Notes under the pieces: model-generated | What the model was told of the DNA's origin: nothing | Database searches by the model: none | What the model saw: the letters and a program-made list of their open reading frames with translations, nothing else | From: Aphrocallistes beatrix | Taxonomy: Eukaryota; Porifera; Hexactinellida; Sceptrulophora; Aphrocallistidae | Assembly: GCA_963281255.1 (NCBI GenBank) | Contig: OY725497.1 | Location: 310,001-374,000, forward strand | Direction of reading: 5' to 3' | DNA length: 64,000 bases | Made by a program: the position numbers and the translations under genes | In this document: piece after piece, positions 39,909-50,797 of the stretch | How the letters are laid out: each line of letters starts with the position of its first letter | How positions within the stretch are numbered: the stretch's first letter is position 1

Positions 39909-42900
39909 TCACAAATAAATGTTCTCAATACGCACTAAAAACTCATCCAACTCTCCACTCACTCCAGAGCAGAACTCAATCATGGATGCTAAATCCTTGT
40001 TCTCCTCTCTCGAGGCAACTCGACTACGAGTTCCCCTGTTTAGCAAAAAGTTATTCCACCAATGAAACCCCAACTTAGTATAATAGCCCACTTTCCCTGG
40101 TGAGTATGGGGTGTCTCCTCCCTCTAACTCTTTTAGATCCACCTCTTGCGGTACCAGAGATACGAAATACTGCCCCGTGTAGTGTGTGAATCTGTCCCTC
40201 TGTAGCTGAGAGGGTGTGACACGAGGGGGTGGCACTTTGGACAGGAATGACTCCTTGATGAAGCCGAACCTGAGCAGGATCAGTGTCATTATCTCCACTA
40301 CACGTCGTGTATCATGGAGGTGGGAGGATGGGAAGGCGAGAGGGATGTAGTGGGGGCGTCTGAAGGGGTGCGAGGAGAGGTATGAGAAAGTGCGACAGGA
40401 AGGATAGAGCAGGAAATTGTATCCGGACTTCTGAGCATAGTGTTTGAACTCCAAAACCGCTTGATCGAGAAGAGAAGTGGAAGCTACCCTGAACTGAATC
40501 TCGATACGGAATCCAGCTAGAGGGGAATACGCCTTGTCATGACTGAGGTGTACTGAGTTCGTTTCGCTATCCGACACAAATGGGGCCAATTGGTCAAGGA
40601 GGGGACAAATCCTCTGTCCCTCATTAAAGTCCGGGTGTATTGGAGGTAGGTAGGAGAATGTGGGAGTAGAAGGCGGCTGGGCTGAGCTAAGAAAGTCAGT
40701 TTCATCCCAAAGAACTTCGATAGCACAAATCTGCTCTGCACTGGGAGCACGATATATTTTGCTCTTTCCCTCTGTAAAGACGTCAGCCTCTTGGAACGAG
40801 CAGATGTAGTAGCCGTTGGTCTGGATGGAATGGGCGGGAGAACCAAACCTAGAAAGGAGACCTCTCTTCGACAGAGTTTGCACAACGTTCCATACTTTAC
40901 TAGGAGTCATCACGTCCCCTAGCTGAGCAGTTAGGAAGTCAGTCAGTTTAGACAAGATGAAGAAGTTGGTGCGGGTGTTGGGACAGGGCGACGATAAATG
41001 GAAAAACCCGTGAAAGCCACTCGATGGATTTTGAATCGTTTGCACCAATTCGGACCAAATTTCCTGCTGGATAGACCTGAGGAGTTTCCCCCTGATAGGA
41101 TCGCTCCCCGAGCTCTGGCTCCTGAGGATATTACTCTTCCGGTTCACTGGGTCCGAGAAGGACCCCCTTTGGGACATTTTCTGCTTAGCAGCGTTAATAT
41201 GATCAAGGAATGTGGTGAAGTTGAGAAATTTCGCTTCTTTCCACTCCTTCACTTTCGCACTGTTTCCACCAGAGAATATTAACTCAGTGGGAAGGGAGGA
41301 AGGCAGCAGAATGAACTGCACACTCCAGAAACTGTCCCCTTGTTGCATCACCTGATGGTACTCTCTCCTCCAGATGCAGAGGTCAAAATGGGACCACCTC
41401 TCTATGGACAGATCTGACTCCTTGAACACTTGACCTGCGAACTCAAACTTACATCTCCCTAAGCAGAAGTGACAATTAAATAGGTGGGGTAGGAATCTTA
41501 AAATGTATCATACCTAGAGGCCATAGGTTATAGGCATAGTCGATAGACTTATGTCTGCTAACGCTAGCCGGTGTGTAGATGTTGGCTGTGTACTCGAGTT
41601 GGTTGTATGAGGCGTTGAATATCACTACCAACTGATGGTACACCTCTCCCAAGCTCAGCCACAGCTCGATACGGGAAGTAACAGACTCCTTCAAATTCAA
41701 CAGTTCGTTTATGGAAAAAACGTTTCCATGTATGTTAGTGATCAGCTGAAATCCGCAAACAAGTCTCTGCGAAATTAGCTCTTTTAGAGCATTCAGCACC
41801 TGTTGATCACAGGTCTGCTTGTCAGTGGGGGCAAGGGTGTCTGTGAGGTTATAAGGAGAGAGTCGATACTCCTCGGAAATGAGCATGTGTTCTCCAGGGA
41901 AGAAGTCGTTGGTGATAGGGAAGAGAGCGGGGTGTATCAGGGATTTCCAGTTGATTCCTCGCTTCACAAACGCTTCTACTACCTATCCATTAAGTAACAT
42001 ACTAACACTGACATCTGCGATATTCAATAGATAAAGTTCGATCAAGGTACATACTTCTCCAACTACTTTAAGCGTCGGTACAGTGTCAGGTGCCGAGTAA
42101 GAACGATGTAGTTTCCTTTTAGCCACAACATCCATACGTTTTGAAATATAAGAGCAGGTGGGAGCACTCTGATTATATGGAAGAATGCCTTGTCTCCTCA
42201 AATCTGCAGGTGTGAGTTAGTCAACTGACACATTCAAGATATTCTTAATGAGTACTTACCTTTAGTTTCTTCAAGAGGAACTGAACCATCATTTTTCCGA
42301 GTCTGGAACCAGTCTTGAAAATCAGAAAATTCGAATATCGGCTGATCATCATCCCTCTCCACATCCTCCCTATCGGGATCCATGTCCGCCCCTTTCAGGT
42401 AGTTGTCCCTGACGATGATCCCCTGGTTTGAGGCGGGAAAGCAGTGCGCCCATCTCCTCCTGCTACCGGAAGTCTGAGTCAGGCGACAGTTGCGATTGAA
42501 TGGGTTTATCTCGCGGCTGTGGGTGATGGGTCTAGCAATGGAGCGAATGGGACGAGGATGTGTGATGGAGTTGAGAGAAGTGAACTCTGGGATTGAACTG
42601 CTTAAACTAGAACCTTAAGACAGAATATATTCTCTCCTCAAACACGCATTCACAGACATAAGAATATAGAAACAGTTACCTGGGAAAGACAGCTGTTCAT
42701 GCGGGAAGCTGGAAGAGAGAGTGTTGTACCTAGAATTGAAGTCGGGCATTAAGAGCGTCCGAGAGAGCTGAGGGTACGTTTGCAGGCTGGAGGCGCTGGT
42801 GGAGCAGTAACGAGAGGGGACTGAGAGGGACTCAGACATGGTAGGGGTGTTGGAGTAGGTGGAGGGGTTGAGGAACACCTGGAGAGAGTTGGGCGAGGTT

Positions 42901-45235
42901 GAAGGTGTGATATTAAGCGGTGTCTGTGAGAAGGTCTCCCAAACCTGAGGAAGTTCGGACGACTCTTTCCAAACCTACATTCGAGCCTATTAACAAACAC
43001 ATGCATAGTAGGATGCCTTCCAAAACGTTAACATTGCCTGAGTGTCATAGAGACGCATGTACGTGAGCATATCCAGATCTTTCGGTTTTTCATCAACCCA
43101 ATTATCAATGACAGCCTTGCCTAGCGGGTTCCGGCACCCTCTCGCCTGCATGTTCTCCCTCCCTTCTCCTCTCTTGAACGGGTTGATCATATCCTCAGGC
43201 ATCTTCAGGAATGGCTCGAAGCTTTTACAGCTGTTACCAGATGACTCCATACTGCTATCCTCCCCTATCACGCCATACATATATTAGTGTGTGTTGCATT
43301 GATGCAGAACTCATTTACCTAGATAGCTGAAGTTAAGCCAGTGAGCAGCCACGTGGTACTTGGGGCGTAGTCCAACCTCCCCTGTCCTGTCCTGGTAGAT
43401 GAAGAGAGGGACTGCATGCAGGGGCTGTCTCGTGAGGAATATTATATCTGTCCCAATCCCGAAGTCTAGAATCCTGCGCTCACTGATCTCGATCAGCTCC
43501 TGAGTATTCTCAAACACACCTGGTGAAGATTTCCAGGCTTGTCAGGTCAATAAAAGTAAGTAAGTTCATATCAGGTAAAATGATATTCTGAAACAATCCT
43601 TACTGATCAATTCAGGTCCATTTAGGGCAATTAAGTTTAATTCGGTTCATTAACAGACATGAAGACTGTAAAACGCCTATTTGCATTTTAGATATAAAAC
43701 CTCTTCACGCCCATACACACATACCGTGACTTGGTGTGATCATTGCAAACTGCTGTCCAGTGCGATCCAGAATTCTGTCCAGATAATGCTGCTCGAATAT
43801 GTTGAGGGTGAGGTTGATCGCTTCTAGGAAGTTCCCATAGCGAGCCAGGGAGTTGTAAGAAGGCGGGAGGCGAGGGTCAGGGTTGGTAAGTCCGATGTTA
43901 CGCTTGTACTGAAAGAACTCCCTCTTGAGTGTTGGGATGATGCTAGACCAATCGCAACACATCTCATCTTGAATGATAACCTAGAATCAGCACTAAATCC
44001 TATTAACAGCACACAGAGGCAGGGGAGTAAGCACCTTGTAGAAGTCCTGGTAGAACGTTCCATTTTTCAAGACTTGTAAGGAGTCACGTCCCACCAGATC
44101 CTCTGGAAACTGCTCCCGCGAGTCGGCGCGGTAGAGTGTGCGGCTGAAATACACGACTGTCAGCTCGTGGTGGCAGTCTTTCTGCTGCCAGTTGGAGCAG
44201 AGGGGACGGATGAACTTTTTGAGAGCTCTCTCAAAGTAGATATCTCCACACTCGTCGAACTGCCACATCTCGGCACTCAGCTGGATGAAGAGGAATATCT
44301 GAGCGGAGGAGGATCGGAACACGATCCGTGTGTTCGTGCTAATCACTCCGCTGTTAACCTTCCTAATTGAAAATATAGTTAAGGAACATACAAATGCAGA
44401 CTCAGTTCGTTTCACACACTTCGTATCGTCGTAGAGTTGTAGCACGTGTGCTTTGATGCCATGATGCTGCAGGATCTGATCAAGGTAGAGGCAGGAGTTC
44501 ACTAGCGTGTCAGAAAAGTGCCAGTAGTCGCTCCTGCTCATGTAAGCGTCTCTGAATGTGAGTTCAACGAGTGTGAGGGACCTACCATCTGAGGGGAGCG
44601 GTTTGATGGAAATTGCCCCCATGGATCTGAATTCAAATCTCTCTGCGATATCTCCCCGTAGACTCACGTGTTGCTGTCTGGAGCTATCATTTACCTATCA
44701 AAATCAATTTACTAATGTACAAGAATTGCAGTGTAATATATTTCTTTGTGTGGCACGTGGTTCAAGAATGTTTGAGAGTTAATTTACATATATTTGTGAA
44801 ATTTTGACAGGGTGTAGAAAGAATGTTCGGATTTATTTGATCCCTTATAAAGCAATGCCACAGACTATTAATCAATCTAATTAATACAAAGCTAATTTTA
44901 AGTAAATTAATTGATCAAGCTGTGGCAATTGAAAGAAAGAGCAGGTGTGTCGTAAATGGTGATACTTTTTAATTGCTATTTAGTAATCTGGTTAAGTAAG
45001 TTAATTAATTAAAATACTGGAGCACCTTTGCCTTTAAAATTAATTCATTAATGGTTTCTTCCTGATTTGAGTCATCTGTGGTTTCCCTCAGACTTTGGCT
45101 TAAGACCACGATGGCACCATCAACCAGTCCCAGATCCTGGGCGACTATGAGCTCGGGAGACAACTCTCCTTCTTGAGTGAGACTCTCTTCTGTCTGTGAG
45201 TGGACGCGTAGCTTCAATCTCCGTTGAGAAGTCAT
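39909..45235 (-). CDS. DEPDC5: DEPDC5, GATOR1 complex subunit
   Basis: Eleven exons: 45235-45026, 44694-44402, 44362-44035, 43980-43725, 43519-43319, 43264-43038, 42974-42680, 42613-42260, 42203-42055, 41982-41514, 41458-39909; total 4332 nt, 1443 aa. Phases agree throughout. DEPDC5 with NPRL2/NPRL3 is the GAP that turns off Rag GTPases and TORC1 on lysosomes when amino acids are low. Matching blocks include TLVELTFRDAYMSRSDYW, NTRIVFRSSSAQIFLFIQLS, EMWQFDECGDIYFERAL, YGNFLEAINLTLNIFEQHYL, DIIFLTRQPLHAVPLF, NWKSLIHPALFPITNDFFP, a DEP domain near 1085-1165 and the C-terminal domain. The intron after exon 6 is GC-AG (donor CAG|GCAATG). The intron after exon 2 is only 39 bp. Confidence 0.92.
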
Positions 45236-45399
45236 CTTGGAAGCTCATTCGATTTCTAATAAACTTGGAAGAAGCAAGACAAAAAGAAATGCCAATATTT
45301 ACATATGTATCATAAACTAGAACTCGACAGTAATGACAAAACAATACTATTCATATTCCTAAATTGACAATCCCTGCCTACTAGCGATTCGAAGCATTT

Positions 45400-46423
45400 C
45401 TATTTCTGATCGTATTTGTAAATTCCCTCTCCAGTTTTCAGCCCCAACTTTCCTTCTGTGACTTTCTTATTGAGCAGCGAGCTCTGTTTGAATAGAGGAT
45501 TGCCAGGGTACTTCTCACTCCACCCATCCAGAATAAACTTCATCGTGTCCAGTCCCACGTAATCAGCTAGCTCGAACGGTCCCATCGGGTATCCGGCGCC
45601 TAGTTTCATCGCCACGTCGATATCACGAGCAGTGGCGTCTCCTCGCTCTAGCATACGCACTGCCTCTGCCATGTAGGGCACCAGGAGCCTGTTAACCACG
45701 AATCCAGGTGTGTCGCGACAGTTTACCACAATCTTACCTAGGAGTGTACACTCATGAAACTAAGAATTCCCATTGTAACATAAATCCCATACCTACTGCT
45801 TTGCCAAAAGCGCACAAGGAGTTGTATGCATCTTCGCTGATGTCTTTGGTACGCACAACTTCCACGAGTTTCATCATTGGTACTGGATTGAAGAAGTGGA
45901 GACCTCCAAACTTGTCCTTACGTTTGGTAGCGGTAGAAATCTCAGCGATTGAGAGGGAGGAAGTGTTGCTAGCGAATATAGTACCAGGTCCTGCGGCCGC
46001 ATCCAGACGAGAAAATAACTTCTGCTTAATCTCAATATTTTCTATGATAGCCTCCACGACTAAGTCACAGTCAGTGACCGCTTCTTCCGCCTCAGTGCTC
46101 AGGCTTATACGATCTACTGCTTTGTCAAGAAAGTCCTTTCCTTCAGTCGGGTTGTCAGGAAACTTTTTCTTCACAACTCTCGCTAGACTGTTGTGGATGC
46201 GCGCAACGGCTTCGTTGAGCAGATCTTTGCTCTGGTCCACCAAAGTGACACCGTGCCCAGAGGCCGCTGCCACCTGGACGATCCCAGACCCCATCAGCCC
46301 CCCGCCTATCACCGTCACACGCTTAATCTTACTGTCATTCGAGTAATGACGATTGTTAACTACGGAAACGCTCGTAAAGCCAGAACGAAATGTCACACTC
46401 TGTAGCCTCCGCAATAATGACAT
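45400..46423 (-). CDS. HADH: Mitochondrial 3-hydroxyacyl-CoA dehydrogenase
   Basis: Exons 46423-45793 and 45737-45400 (55-bp intron, phase 1) give 322 aa. HADH oxidises short- and medium-chain L-3-hydroxyacyl-CoA in fatty-acid beta-oxidation. The first 28 residues are basic and hydroxylated ([16 protein letters not shown]), fitting a mitochondrial presequence. The Rossmann motif [18 protein letters not shown] binds NAD. Catalytic residues lie in [10 protein letters not shown] and [16 protein letters not shown], the latter with the His of the His-Glu pair. The C-terminal domain has [18 protein letters not shown] and [18 protein letters not shown]. Confidence 0.95.
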
Positions 46424-46671
46424 ACCTGAAAATATAACTCCAATTATTGATTATTTCTCCATATTTTCAACAAAATAGCACAGATACAGAGAAGAGAGCG
46501 AGAAGCGAATAATTCAATTCAAATGATATCATAAAGTAATAATAAAAAATAAAGTGAATAATCATCTAAACTAAATGAAGTGGAGAGTAGGTTGTGAGAG
46601 CAGAATAATCAGAGTAAATACCAGTCCGAATTGTAAGCGACTAACGGAATATCCTAGAGGAACAGATGATG

Positions 46672-48106
46672 TTATATTTTCAACTTCTTAGGTTGTTCCC
46701 ATTTGAATTCGTCGCGGCCGAAATGTCCATAGCAAGCAGTACTCTCGAAGATGGCCTCCTTCAGACCTAGGTCTCTGATGATCGCACCGGGACGGAGGTC
46801 GAAATTCTCTTTGATTATTTGCAGCAGCTCTGAGTGCAGTTTCTTCCCAGTCCCGTATGTCTCGACGGAAATGCTGAGAGGCTCTACGACTCCGACTGCG
46901 TAGGAGAGCTGGACTAGACACCGCCTACAGAGACCGGCGTGCACCAGGGATTTCGCCACCCAGCGTGCTGCGTAGGCTCCGGATCTATCCACCTAAACAT
47001 TGTAGAAGCGCGATAAGATTTATATTATTACCAAGTCTTTCTTCAAAACAAACCTTTGAGCTGTCTTTTCCAGAGAAAGCCCCACCCCCATGTGCACCCC
47101 AGCCGCCATAGGTATCCACAATGATCTTCCTGCCGGTGAGACCAGCGTCTCCTTGCGGGCCTCCGATCACGAACTTGCCAGAGGGCTGCAAATGGAAAAT
47201 AGTCTTATCGTCTATTAGCTCTTTGGGAATGACAGGCTGGATTATCTTCTCAAGCAAATGCTTCCTCATGTCTTGAAGGGAGATGTCAGGGGAGTGCTGG
47301 ACCGAGATCACAACTGTGTGCATCCGGAGAGCTGTGCAAACTCCATCTTTTTTTTTGTACTCGATTGTCACCTGAAAGTAACAATTTCAAATCTTTTTTT
47401 TAACTCTACAGCTCGAGTAATAATGAGTAAAATATACACATATTAACATGCCTGTGATTTCGAATCAGGGCGAATCCAAGCCAGTTCTCCACTTCTCCTC
47501 GCATCAGCCATTCGTCTGTTGAGTTTGTGCGCGAGAATGATCGTGAGGGGCATTTTCTCCTCCGTCTCATCTGTAGCGTACCCGAACATGAGACCTAAAA
47601 GGAGCATAGACCGTAGCAATCTGTAAGATCTACGCACAAGTATTTCTAAGAAAGTTAGAAGCAAACCTTGATCTCCTGCTCCCAAGTCTAGCTCCTCCCT
47701 ACCCAAGTGCACCCCCTCAGCAAGCTCTGTGTTCTGCTGCTCCACAGCTACCAGGACGTTACAAGTCTTGTAGTCGAAGCCTTTAGAAGAGTCGTCGTAT
47801 CCAATACGCTTGATGACGTCACGGCACAGTTTGGAGTAGTTGAGATTTCCTAGAAAGCAGATATTTATCCCAATTCCCGGTCTACTATCAGAGACTTGAT
47901 ATGGCTGTGCTATTACCGTTGGTAGTTATTTCGCCGAAAACCATAATCATTCCTGTTTTCGCGGCTGTTTCACAAGCCACCTTGCTGTTAGGGTCTTGTC
48001 TCAGGCACTCATCCAGGATAGCGTCCGATATCTGATCGCAGATCTTGTCAGGGTGACCTTCTCCCACAGACTCAGAAGTAAACAGAAACGTCTCAGCATC
48101 AGCCAT
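46672..48106 (-). CDS. MAT2A: S-adenosylmethionine synthase
   Basis: Exons 48106-47917, 47849-47667, 47594-47452, 47371-47054 and 46992-46672 give 384 aa with consistent phases. It forms S-adenosylmethionine from methionine and ATP in the cytosol. Recognised are [39 protein letters not shown], the active-site loop [56 protein letters not shown] and [14 protein letters not shown]. Sequence is closest to animal MAT1A/MAT2A; the single-symbol choice is a convention. Intron 3 is GC-AG (donor CAG|GCATGT). HADH follows on the same strand after 248 bp. Confidence 0.96.
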
Positions 48107-48520
48107 TGTACAAGATGGTCAAGTGAATTGCTATTAGCAGAAACTAAGGATATATTGTCACCAGTTCGACCAATCTCTATTTATATATTTGAGTATACTA
48201 TCATTTCAATTTGTGTATTTACCACACAAACAGACACGTGATTCAAAAGTCAGATCATTCTGGGAAAAAATACTGCAGTAGACAATGACTGAATGAAAAG
48301 TTTCATTGGAATATTGATTCGAGTGGGTTAGCGCCCACCGTCAGCCTGAAACAATCCACAAGTGGTGAGTGTAGGATGACTGTGTAGAACGCATAAGTCA
48401 ACGTATTACATAAATCCATACAGAAATTCGTAAAACTAACCTATGACAAACAATAGAAACAATTGATTCTAATAATATTTAAAAAAAGTATATACGTAGT
48501 TCGGCACCGTAGCATTACTG
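48107..48520. other. Spacer between MAT and ISOC genes
   Basis: No coding or repeat signal is recognised. It should contain the MAT promoter and the ISOC 3' UTR. Confidence 0.5.
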
Positions 48521-49190
48521 TCACAGCTTGTGAGTGAGCAGTCCCGTATCGGGACAGGGGTCCTTGATGAGACCCTGGACCTGTTTGAAGGAAGGGTGCT
48601 TCGAGTCTGAGAGCAGTTCAAACAGAACTGACTCGCAAGTAGTGACGAAAGCTCCGCTCTTCTTCATCCTCTCTATCCCGAACGCTCTGTCCACCAGACT
48701 CCGGCTAGACACGGCATCTGCCACGAGGTGCACGTCATACCCTAGAAGCCAGGAATCTCGTAACAGGACAACAGTAGTGATCGAATAAATGTCAAATAAT
48801 TCAGTTATTACCATTCTCCAAGAGATCCAGACAGGTCTGTTGTACACAAACCTGTGTCTCGATACCGAATAGCACAATTGTCTTGGCATCAGGACGTTGA
48901 CTCAACTTTTCTAGCACTGGAGGGATAAACATGGAAAACTTAGTCTTGTCGTATACACTGGCTTTACTGACATCAATCTCAGAGCAGGTGTTACCAAGTC
49001 CCTTCGGGTACTGCTCGGTACACACGACTGGGATGTTGAGAATGTTAGCAGCCTGTACCAAACGAGAGGCGATGTTCAGAATTTCGGGATAGTACCGGAT
49101 TGTTGGCCGAAATTTCTCCTGCATATCACATACAAAGAACCAAGACTTATCAGAAACGATTCTACCAATCTTCTGGATAACTGATGCCAT
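48521..49190 (-). CDS. Isochorismatase-domain protein (ISOC1/2-like)
   Basis: Exons 49190-48812 and 48741-48521 (70-bp intron, phase 1) give 199 aa, close to human ISOC2. The fold is an isochorismatase-like cysteine hydrolase. [11 protein letters not shown] carries the catalytic Asp, [13 protein letters not shown] the conserved Lys region, and [19 protein letters not shown] the active-site Cys. [11 protein letters not shown] follows as in ISOC1/2. The physiological substrate of animal ISOC proteins is not known. Confidence 0.9.
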
Positions 49191-49375
49191 TGATATGTAC
49201 TAATTTCGGTAGCGTAATAGAAGTAAAGAATAAAATAAGAAATAACATTCGAAATATCAATTATTAATGATTACATTCAGCTATTTAATTAAAAGCGATA
49301 TTGATCTTAATATTCTGAACTAAAATTCTCGATTAACTTACTGAGATCACAAATGCACTAAACAAGATGAAACAG

Positions 49376-50533
49376 CTAGCTCTCACATCCCACCTTGTTA
49401 CTACCATCACATACGCTTGCGTTATATTCACACTCACAAATGCTGAAATGTTCCACTTTAACCTTTCGGAAAGTGAGGCTCAGCCTCGACTCTCTTGGGA
49501 TTAACGTTGAGTCATCGAAAAAGGTCGGAAGAATGAAAGGTTCTTTCAACGCGAACCCTTCCGTATCTACAATATCATATTTTCGCGATGCGATACCATG
49601 GGACCATGCATACCTCAACTCATCTGACATTATGAATAGACTATATCGCTGTAGATATATTGAAAGTCTAGCATTTTCGGACTCATTCACAGGTGCCTGC
49701 TTTTTAAACTCCATGAGGCAGTTAGAGAGTAGGCTGATTGAACAAACTTGATCATTGAAAGAACCATGCGTTTCAATGTGCGGTGGGATGCCTTGACCAG
49801 GCGAGTAGTAGTTCACAGTCAGCTGATCAGGCTTCACACTCAGATGAGCTAGCATTCTATCTATTATAGGAGAACAAGCAGTGGGGATGGAAGGTACAAG
49901 TGATGGGTCAGTGACAATAGAATTAGTTGAATAATCGAATTGATACCCAAAGTGTTTCACTGTGCGATTCTTTAGTTTAGGATTGGCGGAAGCTTCATCC
50001 AAAATCTTCATATCAGTGAGGAACAACTGGATCAAGAACTCCTCTTCTTCTTTCGAGATGAAATTAGGAATGAGAACTGTTCCCTTGGGGGGGTGAGGGG
50101 GAAGAACTGATGGCTTAGGGAGAGGCATTTCCATGATATAGACAAGCGAAAGCGTGAAAGATGGTGCGTCAGTGTGTATTTGAGTTAGGGATGGAATTGA
50201 TTGGCCATTTAATTTGCTCATAACTTTGATAGCACATTCTGGATTTGGGAAATGTGCGAATGAATATGAAAAATCCCTTGGCATGTAAAGTATGCATTGT
50301 TCCGGTTCGATTTCTCGAGATAAAACCTCTGAGAGAACTCGTCGTTCGATCCCATTCGCAATACCGCCGTTTATAATGAAAATATTCGATGTCGGCAGTT
50401 GAGAATGCTCTATTGAAAAGCTCGTGTTGCTATTAATCTTACTTATCAAACAGTTGATTTTGGTTTCTTTCTTGATTTGTTTTTTCTGGGGTAATTTATT
50501 CTCTAATTCTCCTGTCTGATTTGCAGTAGCCAT
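49376..50533 (-). CDS. ALKBH8-like protein lacking the methyltransferase domain
   Basis: A single exon from the ATG at 50533 encodes 385 aa (the frame extends two codons upstream to a TTG). An RRM-like part comes first (IFIINGGIANGI, YSFAHFPNPECAIKVMSKLNG). Then comes the AlkB 2-oxoglutarate/Fe(II) domain (KHFGYQFDYSTN, YYSPGQGIPPHIETH, AWSHGIASRKYD, RLSLTFRKV). The C terminus has a cysteine cluster (CECEYNASVCD) like the zinc site of ALKBH8. Vertebrate ALKBH8 continues with a tRNA wobble-uridine methyltransferase, which is absent here. The iron ligand HxD is HIE (H252, E254) in this protein; the distal H312 is kept. The likely role is hydroxylation of modified tRNA uridines, if active. Confidence 0.85.
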   Translation of the reverse strand: MATANQTGELENKLPQKKQIKKETKINCLISKINSNTSFSIEHSQLPTSNIFIINGGIANGIERRVLSEVLSREIEPEQCILYMPRDFSYSFAHFPNPECAIKVMSKLNGQSIPSLTQIHTDAPSFTLSLVYIMEMPLPKPSVLPPHPPKGTVLIPNFISKEEEEFLIQLFLTDMKILDEASANPKLKNRTVKHFGYQFDYSTNSIVTDPSLVPSIPTACSPIIDRMLAHLSVKPDQLTVNYYSPGQGIPPHIETHGSFNDQVCSISLLSNCLMEFKKQAPVNESENARLSIYLQRYSLFIMSDELRYAWSHGIASRKYDIVDTEGFALKEPFILPTFFDDSTLIPRESRLSLTFRKVKVEHFSICECEYNASVCDGSNKVGCES

Positions 50534-50797
50534 GATCAACAGGTTTTATGGAAATTAATGTTTGGAAGTGAAACAAAACATAAATTCAATAATATTGCTA
50601 AAAATATGAGTAACAAATTAAGATAAACTAATCCTTTTCTAGAGATGTAATTCATATTTCCTTTTCTTTTTCCTAAGTGTGCTTACGAAATATTATTATA
50701 TTAAATTACTCAAATATGATTAAATATTCCATCTGAAAAATACATCAAAGTGCTGCTGAAACAAATCAAATTATTGAAAGAAGTGGAGAGTTCATGA

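Noticed and set aside
45005..45235. Separate 76-aa protein upstream of DEPDC5
   Set aside because: It matches the DEPDC5 N terminus and joins in phase to the exon at 44694, so it is exon 1.
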